Of a stretch of DNA of 64,000 nt, positions 56,501 through 64,000 are shown one piece after another (the stretch's first letter is position 1; every line of letters begins with the position of its first letter). Source of the stretch: Ancylostoma caninum (Eukaryota > Nematoda > Chromadorea > Rhabditida > Ancylostomatidae); contig JBAJFG010000034.1 of assembly GCA_037903475.1 (NCBI GenBank), forward strand, positions 558,001 to 622,000. The letters are read 5' to 3'. The notes under the pieces are model-generated. The model was not told the DNA's origin. It saw nothing but the letters and a program-made list of their open reading frames with translations, and searched no databases. Position numbers and translations under genes: made by a program.

Positions 56501-58706
56501 ACCAGGACAATTACACGAGTAAATTTTAGCCCATGCCAAATCGTTATTCCAGAAAGTGATAGATATCGATGCCTCAAGATAGAACAGTGCGGTAACCAAC
56601 CTCCAACAGACGATTCGAGTTCCATACGCCATTGTTTATGGAATCTCTCGAGTTGTAATGCCCAGGCTGACGCGATGGTTTGTCCAGGATTTTCAACTCC
56701 TTGATCGAGAATCCCATGTTCACAAACCTATACAACTGGAAATGTTAAGGCTAGAAGAAAGAAACGTGAAAATCACCAGCAGTTACGCACCGTCCTCGTT
56801 CTACTTCTGTCTCTTCTTGCCCTTCATCCCAGTTCACAACCGTATAAATCTCATTTACTCGAGCTACCATATTTACCTAGAACAAAAAATGAAAGTATAA
56901 TGAAAATGATCTATACAAATGGAAAGAGAGCAGCAAAATTGACTCACAATGTACCGCGTCGTTAAAGCTGTGTTATTCTTCCCAACAATGGAGAAAAATT
57001 TATAATCTGCTACAATTTTCAAAGGACATCTGTTCCGCACTTCATTCTCAGTAGGGATCACTTGTCTGCGGGCACGTGGTAGAGGTTCCTCAGCTGAACT
57101 GATCGGGGTGGCCTAGAAATATGAAAAATGAAGAAAAAAACTACAACATTGATGTGTTTGTTTCGAATGCACCAATATGAGATCTCTTTTCCTATGTAAT
57201 GTATGAGTATTTCTTCTTGCAAACTTGATGAGAATAAGCGAATTCTGCTGGTTACGCTTTTTCGCCGCTTTCTTCACTGCTAACAATAAGTACAGGATTT
57301 CGCAATCCTGAAAGCTGCGACCCGACAAAAAGCTACTGTGACAGATAAGCCGTATAGACCCGGCGTCATGGTGCAAACACTGGAAGTAAAAAGCAGAAAA
57401 AGCATTTTCGATCTCGAAAACCGTGGGTAGTGAAGAGAACTGAGGGCTTCATTGGTTTGGACGTGAGCCAACCAATCGCAAGACACTGATGTAGCTCACA
57501 TCTAATAATGAAATAACGACTAATAACGCTTAATGTGCCAGACATCCACGGAAAAGGGGAGCAGTTTTCCGTGTGCTTGATTGCGCGCCGCTCCAGGCTA
57601 GGGGGTCCCACCACGCGGATGTCAGGAACGCATGTGCAAGTAACCTAGCCTGGGTAATTTTGCGCGACAGACACCGAAACGTCCAAATTGACATCAGCGT
57701 CCACGGCAATATCTTTGCAGGCAGGTTAAAATTATTGGTGTTCTACTTGCTGTTACGAATCTCCATCAACCGATTACTACGAAAATTAATGTGAATGCCA
57801 TCTCTAGAGCTCGACTATGTTCATTACGCAGAATTTTCAAGATGGACAGTATGGAAAAGTACCAATGAAAAGTGATCTGCTTACCTGCAGTGGTACATGG
57901 ACTCCATCCCTGCTAAGGCTACGAAAAAACACTGAACTATTCAAACTACTGGGACGAAACACCAATACGTCTCTAGAATGATGTACTTCTTGAAAAGAAA
58001 CAAAGAAAATGAACAAAAAATAGTTACCTGTCACCAGCTGTGTCAAAGTAAGGAGAAGCCGGTTCAATATAAATTGAATCATTACCAGCAAATATTGATC
58101 CAATGTAGACACCGGGCCAAAGGCGTGAAAGAACAACGGTGTGGCGCAAGTTTCCTGGATATTATTTGAGTTACCATTATGTTAAAGAGAGAAAAATCCA
58201 CAGAAACAAGTTCGGAAACAATGAATACCATTCAGGTAACCGCGATAATGATGAGCACGATCGAGCGGAACAGCAATTTCGTCACCAATTTTGACTTTGC
58301 TGTATGGATCAAACACATCGGTGCTGGGATTTAATACAGCAACATATCGACGACCTGAATCACTCGAAAATCGTTATTCAAAGGGGCCAAACTTGAAGAC
58401 CTACAACAAATTACTCCAAAAAAAAAAGTGAAAACAAGAAGAAGAGTGAAAATAATATACCAAATGCCGTGAAGGACACCTTTTCAACAACATCGTCGTT
58501 GACATTGTATGTCTCGTCAATATGAACGACATCATAATCTCCCGTACGCTCTCTCAAAGAAACTCCTGAATATAGGTAAAAAAATATTCCCGCCGAAAAA
58601 CCGATTTGAACCACGTAAGTAGTGTTGCAAACTAACCTCCTACAGCAAATATACAATGAAGAATAATTATAATAAATAATCCTATCGAACAGACGACATT
58701 AGCCAT
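53567..58706 (-). CDS. adm-4: ADAM17/TACE-type metalloprotease, 18 exons
   Basis: A membrane-anchored zinc protease that sheds ectodomains of cell-surface proteins. Exons in order: 58637-58706, 58461-58565, 58229-58354, 58035-58154, 57885-57988, 56948-57112, 56791-56876, 56601-56727, 56247-56393, 56077-56188, 55873-56015, 54993-55143, 54675-54834, 54474-54616, 54207-54325, 54077-54149, 53932-54045, 53567-53650. They give about 715 residues. The signal peptide is residues 1-24; a prodomain follows, ending at a furin site RARR (188-191). The catalytic domain carries an intact HEYAHSWGAQHD (HExxHxxGxxH, 387-397) and a Met-turn region GGNYIMHMYA. Next come a disintegrin region (FCGNGVVEEGEECDEG, QPCCNDAC), the ADAM17-type membrane-proximal Cys-rich part (CLPYCERQ, RRCCRDVNG), a transmembrane helix (IVAIIVFLSVAVWIPIGY) and a short basic tail. 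The last junctions use GT-AG except exon 16 to 17, which is one base out of frame. The short tail lacks the long cytosolic domain of vertebrate ADAM17. Confidence 0.93.
55150..55870. other. adm-4 intron with a repeat fragment
   Basis: Within the intron at about 55430-55530 lies a segment related to the GC-rich block at 9430-9640 (GCAGACTAACTGGGTGCTGT against GCAGACCAGCTGGGTGTTAT). No exon was needed between the flanking phases. Confidence 0.5.
57113..57884. other. adm-4 intron, nothing recognised
   Basis: The largest intron in the prodomain part of the gene. Flanking exons are in matching phase 0, and short frames inside do not resemble ADAM prodomain sequence. Confidence 0.45.
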
Positions 58707-59341
58707 GTGCACATTGATGGGCGCACGCCATCTGAGTGACAATATCACAGTTTCGAAAATCACCAGACGACAATCCCGTAGACAGTGGGCAGTCGCGCCG
58801 CTTAGCGCTGTAAACAGTGAATTTCGCTGGAATTTTTCCATACAAAAGCTTCGGAACTGTGAATGGACAAAGAACGATGTTGGGCTAACACGTCTGAGCA
58901 CTACTAGTAGACTAACTTGTTCGTTTCATTCAATCATGCAATCGGGTTGTGACCAGGACCCTTGCCAGGCCTCTCTAGCAGTATCCCGTGTAGTTTTCAC
59001 CTCCAGGAAGACATACTTCTTAGTGGGATTAATCAACGGCTAACCAGTGGTCCACATTGGGCCATGGAATGTTGCTAGGCTTATTTTATCCTTCATAACT
59101 CGCTGTTGAAAGAAAAAGAGGCGGACAAAGTGTGGAGTAGATCTACGATAAGCATTCGGTAACCAACAAATTCTTTTTGAGGTCTTTCAGGAGTACATAG
59201 CAAGAGCTCATGTTATATTAATGAAACATGAACATTATATATCATCTTTTGAACGATGTCTACGGGTTATCGATGTTATAAGGCGTCGCTTCATTTTAAA
59301 AGACTTTACTGGATACTATTACGTACGGAGTAGGATGGTTC
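58707..59341. other. Region upstream of adm-4
   Basis: Probable promoter and 5' UTR of adm-4. A TCACTCAG acceptor-like sequence lies about 30 bases before the start codon, followed by an out-of-frame ATG, so trans-splicing close to the start is possible but unproven. Confidence 0.35.
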
Positions 59342-59488
59342 TATAGTCCGTTTCACCGGGGAAAGTAGCTGGGAAGATTTTAGAGAAAGAGAGAACGCGA
59401 GAAATAGTGCTGTCTTTGAAGAGGCAGCCGAGAAATGCAGATCATAGGCACAAATACTCAACTATCGTCGTTTTTGAAACGGACTATA
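59342..59488. mobile_element. MITE, TATAGTC family, best-preserved copy
   Basis: TATAGTCCGTTTCACCGGGG at the left and TTTTTGAAACGGACTATA at the right share a 13-base perfect inverted terminus. 147 bp with no coding content; relatives lie at 15325, 17092, 18307 and 22150. Confidence 0.85.
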
Positions 59489-60016
59489 ATAGGTTACCAA
59501 TAGTATTACTTAAACATAGGCAACTCCGAATGTTGAAGCCTTTACGGTCCAGTAGAATACCCTGCTGCCAGACAGGTAGCGAAAGGACGTGTATGGTTCA
59601 TGGTTTGCGACCAACAGCCAGGGGTGCCGCGCCGCGGCTGACTGCGCCGCATCCGTGGGGTCTCGAGAATTGGAGTTCACTTATTTAACGGTAGAAGAGG
59701 TGACAGTGATGTTCATATGGGATACGCGAACTCTCAAAGAAAAAAAAACTGCTTCAGTATTCGAAAGGGTAATGGTTCAACGTAATAGACCGCGTAACGG
59801 TTACTAAGCATGTACATATGTGTGCAGGATTGAACCCGTTGTACCTAAAAATGTACGCTGGAGCCGAGTTCTGCGGTTAGTCAACTGGATAATTTGGCCG
59901 ATAGCAAAAGGACGGCCACATCGGCCTTTTCGGGTACGAGACTTCACACCTCCAATGAATACGCGGTGATTCAGACATGTTTATCGTGACCAGTAGAGAT
60001 GGGAACTTTGCAGCCA
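59489..60016. other. Intergenic DNA, nothing recognised
   Basis: A short GC-rich patch at about 59570-59680; no gene. Confidence 0.45.
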
Positions 60017-60488
60017 TTAAAGGCAGCAGGAGCTGAAATCCTCGACTCCGAGCTGAGCTGTGGGTGATGAAGTACAGACTCAGCACATCATAAATGTGAA
60101 ACGAACACAGACAATGATGGCTTACCTGCAGAGAAAATGGAACATTCGTCGCGAACACGCCTGGCCGTGTTCGCGCGCGGACGAGTTTTCCCCGGCGCAA
60201 AAAGGCGTTGCGGTGCGTGGTTTGGCGCAAAGGGAAAACGAAATGCATTCAATTCACAGGGTTTCATGGCGGGACTCGGCCAAAACCACGCGCCGCAATG
60301 GCTTTCGCGCCAGGGAAAACTCGTCCGCGCACGAACACGGCCAGGCGTGTTCGCGACGAATGTTCCATTTTCTCTGCAGGTAAGCCATCATTGTCTGTGT
60401 TCGTTTCACATTTATGATGTGCTAAGTCTGTACTTCATCACCCACGGCTCAGCTCGGAGTCGAGGATTTCAGCTCCTGCTGCCTTTAA
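60017..60488. mobile_element. Foldback element with about 200-base arms
   Basis: TTAAAGGCAGCAGGAGCTGA at the left mirrors TCAGCTCCTGCTGCCTTTAA at the right. The arms continue through ATGATGGCTTACCTGCAG and CTGCAGGTAAGCCATCAT and on into the CGCGAACACGCCTGGCCGTG block. The central part (GCAAAAAGGCGTTGCGGTGC) is also self-complementary with GCGCCGCAATGG. Non-coding; overlapping frames on both strands arise from the inversion. Confidence 0.85.
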
Positions 60489-61766
60489 GATATCGAGCTG
60501 ACTGACTCAACAATTTGCTTCGCTCCATACTTACAGAGATTGGTGGAGCATGAAACGGCCAAAGAGGGTTCATTGGTACGATGTATGCTGGTATGACCAT
60601 TATTCTTATGCATAAGAGGTAGCTGTGTACGTTCCATCTCACTTATCATAGCCAAGGTCCTGTTATTGTGCCTCCTCTCCAAGGTAGCCCTAACGACGGC
60701 CGAGGAATACAAAACGATCTCAAATTGGCGAAAATGTATGTTTTTTAGACTATCAGACAAGCTTTTGAAAATTGTCTCATGTGCAAATTCACTAGGATTG
60801 TTGCACAATCATCAGCACCCACATCTGCCTCCTTATTTCCATCCAGATTTTGAATATAGTTCTCTGGAAATGCGAATTCCAAATAGGCAGTCTTTACTAA
60901 GGTTTTACAAGAGCGATGCGAACGCCACCGTCTGCTCCAGAGAAGTTCTACAAATGCAGGATTGAGAGTCGACTCTAAAACTAATGGAAAACTTCTCTTC
61001 TTCTCTTTCAAAGAAAAAACAACAAATGAGAGCGTTTACTAATATTTGGACTCATTTAATCGAATTAGGGATGAACCGCTAGAACTATTCTGTTGAGACA
61101 ATTCTCTCTGGGACTCTAACTAGAAGCTTCATGCAGCTCCTGTTGCACTAAATAAACGAACAAACACAAGGCTGAATTTACGACCTAATTTGGGGCAGAT
61201 CATCCACGTAGCTTGTGTTTATTATCCTAACATGCACATAATCACCACATGCATCACTCGATTATAAAACAGCAAACAAGTATTTATTCACAGTCAATCC
61301 TTATTACTTCTTAGTACTTCAATGAATTCAGCCTCGTTGGGCATTTAATACGATATGCGACACCCTTTCCATTTCATGGCTTATACTTTGCCCATGTTCT
61401 CAAATGATATGCGTCTACCATTACTATTTTCATGCAACATTTAAGAGCGAACCCCTCACAAATCATACTTCAACTCCACCAGTACTCTTCATTTTCTGGG
61501 GATTGCAGACCTCAATTTAGAGTTATATCCGTTCGGATTACCAAGAAACTGCCGTCTACTGCAGCCATTGCTGCTTATAATAAATTATAGCATTGTCAGT
61601 TTTCGTCCAATCAAAAGTGAACGAGAAGCACACCGTCTCTTTGAAAACGAGGGCTTCCGTGGACGTTACCTAGTCGTGACATGCATAAATGTATAATGCC
61701 AAAAACAAGAACAAAACAGGAACAACAATTTATGAAGTCAACAAAAAATGAGGTATATGAGGTGAG
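60489..61766. other. Intergenic DNA between the foldback and rpl-11
   Basis: Open frames of 88-107 codons on both strands at 60485-61011 overlap and have no recognisable family. The stretch 61000-61760 is AT-rich and includes the 3' flank of rpl-11. No gene is supported. Confidence 0.4.
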
Positions 61767-64000
61767 TTATCGTCTGCGGTGGACAGTTCGCTTGACCTTG
61801 GGCTTAGGTGGTAAGATAATACCATCATACTAAAAGAAAACGCAATAAGTAAAAGTAACGAGGACAGAAAGATGAAAGCTTAAGCGGACGTGAACATCAC
61901 CTTCTGCTGGAACCACTTGACGGCCTCCTCCCGGAATACACGGTGGCTTGGTCCGACGCGTCCTGGACAGCGCTTCTTCTTGGCAACACGACGGCCGGCG
62001 CGGTCAAGGACGACGTAGAAGTCCATACCATAGATTCCAATTCCAGGATCGTACTTGATGCCGAGATCGATGTGCTCCTGGAAGAAATCGAATAATGGAA
62101 AGCAACGCAGCAAAAGTCAGACAACTGTAGTGAAATTTCCTTTCAAAGGTTAAAGATTGAGTGAAGCAGCCAACGCATACAAACATTACCCCTAAAATGT
62201 CTTGAAAGGGAGATAAGCGGGAAACCACAATCATTCCCTGGCTAAATGAGTCAAGAAACGAACAATTTGAAGGCAGTCTTCCACCATTCAAGCTACTCAA
62301 AACACAAATTTCCAAGATAAAGCTTAAAACACCTATCCACAATATGCGCTTTAAGAGAGAATACAAAAAAAAAAAGTTGACGGAAAGGAAAACTGAGTCC
62401 CTCAAGAACTTGCAAAGTTAGGGTTGAGTATTCGAAATCAAACAATGAAAATTGCTATGTAGACCACAGTCCTCATCGTCATAACATTTACAAGGCACAC
62501 TTGTATTGAACTTACTAGAAGAGGCCTGACCAGCTATATAGTGAAGAAAGATGGGAAACCAAAGTCACAAAAGTAAACAAAATCTGGGAAGCAAAAAGTG
62601 GTGGTGCATCACTCTTACAAATAAAAATTGAACTACTCGTACTTACAGAGCTGATAATAGGTGTTTTGCACATATTTAGTCCAATCAGCGTTAAACACGC
62701 TATATATACTAGCGTTATACCACGCTATATTTATTAGGCATCATGCCTCAATCTCTTATTTTTAAGACATTATAAAATATCGTAAACGCGAAAGTTATCC
62801 AACCGTCAACAGTAACTGAACGGCGTGCAAAATCAGAACAAAAAATAAACGTACTCGAGCATTAAAATGGAACAATCCAAAAAAAAACAATAGAAATTGA
62901 GCATTATGAGTTATAGCGCCTTCAATAACTTTTTGTTGAGAAATAAAATGAAAACACCAATTCGGTAAGATGATGGTTACAAGATAACAAAGACAACAAG
63001 TCGTCTGGTACCTGACCAAAACAGTAATACTAACAATACTAACAGATGCGTACCTCAAGATGATTCCGCCTGCAGAAAGGCTCTCACATCAATATTAATT
63101 TAATACATCTTCCGATGACCAATTCAGGTTTTAGACCTAGGAATCGCTCCATAGCAAATATTACATAAAATGTGATATAAAACTTGACATTGCTTTGACA
63201 TCAGGGCACCAAAAACTTCAAGAAATTTTCGTCGTTAATAATATAGAAGTAGTAGTTGAGAAGCTGAACACAGATGCCGCAGCCATTTTGTACTTGAACA
63301 TCCTTCATGCGTTAACGGTGAGATTAGTGCAAGAAATAGGAAAAGAACGCAAACCGCAAGAAATAATAAAGGTAAATGATTCTCTTCATCAGGAAATGAA
63401 ATAACCCCTTGTGGAAATATTCACGGACAACATCATCGAAATGCAGTAAATATGTGTTTTTCAGTTATCCAGTGAAAGGGACTCTACGATGGGAGATTCA
63501 AGCGATATTAGTCCGTACATGTCAAATATATCCTAGGCAATGTCTCAGTAAAAGCTACACAAATGCTACAAAAAAAATCAATGCGGACGTCACCTTATAT
63601 AAACCTACGTTTATCTGAAGAAAGCACCTTCTTCACGTCAGTACCAGAGGGATTAGCAAAACGAGATTGTACGTCAAGAGAATGTGGTTTACAGGACAGT
63701 AACTCAATACAAGCGGTCTACTCGAACAGATGTCACTACCAGTATGCTCGTTACCGAAAAAAAAAATAAAAACACTAGTACAGCAAAAACAAGCATACCT
63801 GAACTCCGAAGCCGAAGTTTCCAGAATCGGAGAAGTTCTCTCTGTACAACTCGAATTCCTTGACCTTCAGTCCCTTTTCGAGGATCTCCTCAGCCTTGGG
63901 GCCACGAACTGTGCAGTGCACGGCGATCTTCTCATTTCTTCTGATACCGAACGATCGCACGGTGTACCTCGCCTTTGAGAACACTGGGGTCTGACCGGTT
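61767..64000 (-). CDS. rpl-11: Ribosomal protein uL5 (RPL11), 3' three exons, 5' end outside the window
   Basis: Large-subunit ribosomal protein that contacts 5S rRNA in the central protuberance. Three exons are visible: 63799-64000 (continues past the window edge), 61901-62077 and 61767-61829 (stop TAA). They encode [51 protein letters not shown], then [40 protein letters not shown] and the tail [20 protein letters not shown]. All junctions are GT-AG with phase 0, and sequence conservation is very high, so the gene is intact as far as it can be seen. About the first 40-50 residues are missing. The intron of 1.7 kb between the first two visible exons is long for a ribosomal protein gene. Confidence 0.97.
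62078..63798. other. Long rpl-11 intron
   Basis: AT-rich, with short frames on both strands that do not belong to uL5. I could not recognise a snoRNA by eye (no confident C/D or H/ACA boxes), though ribosomal protein introns often host them. Confidence 0.45.

Noticed and set aside
60485..61011. Overlapping frames of 88-107 codons that faintly recalled retroelement C-termini
   Set aside because: No ordered motif set could be matched; the resemblance was to single short stretches only.

Overview
The window looks like a nematode nuclear genome, most likely a clade V (strongylid, hookworm-like) worm. The evidence is that several genes read as orthologues of Caenorhabditis proteins, they are split into many short exons with GT-AG junctions, introns range from about 45 bases to more than 3 kb, and the DNA between is packed with small inverted-repeat elements and decayed mariner copies. 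There are no bacterial operons, CRISPR arrays or rRNA. The genus assignment is inference.

Layout. 1-4957 holds no gene I can support. 4958-5077 (+) is the last exon of a PMP3/UPF0057 membrane proteolipid. 5.1-11.4 kb is repeat-rich intergenic DNA. 11462-13304 (+) is a long exon for a Pro/Ser/Trp-rich repetitive protein that I do not recognise. 15809-18138 (-) is a DHHC palmitoyltransferase of ZDHHC24 type, rebuilt from eight exons. 18.3-25.2 kb is dense in inverted-repeat elements. 25277-39380 (+) is a molybdenum cofactor sulfurase (mocs-1/MOCOS), rebuilt from 18 exons; its introns hold a mariner-type element with a non-LTR reverse transcriptase fragment inside and a 2.7 kb foldback element. 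39820-40195 (-) is a two-exon gene for a 96-residue single-pass membrane protein. 40.2-53.5 kb is mostly transposon debris, including a mariner nested within another mariner. 53567-58706 (-) is an ADAM17/TACE-type metalloprotease (adm-4), rebuilt from 18 exons. 59-61.7 kb contains a short MITE and a foldback element. 61767-64000 (-) is ribosomal protein uL5 (rpl-11), cut by the right edge.

The genes do not form a pathway: they are neighbouring housekeeping and cell-surface genes on both strands. Exon boundaries were placed by hand from reading frame, splice sites and remembered family conservation. Phases agree across nearly all junctions. One junction in mocs-1 and one in adm-4 cannot be joined in frame with GT-AG, and these are flagged.

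No wholly new biological system could be demonstrated. The strongest leads are the intronic 1.1 kb-arm foldback with tandem tRNA-like modules, the two odd splice junctions, and three unrecognised proteins or exons (Pro/Trp-rich repeat protein, 96-residue Cys-rich membrane protein, Cys-rich exon at 43.6 kb).
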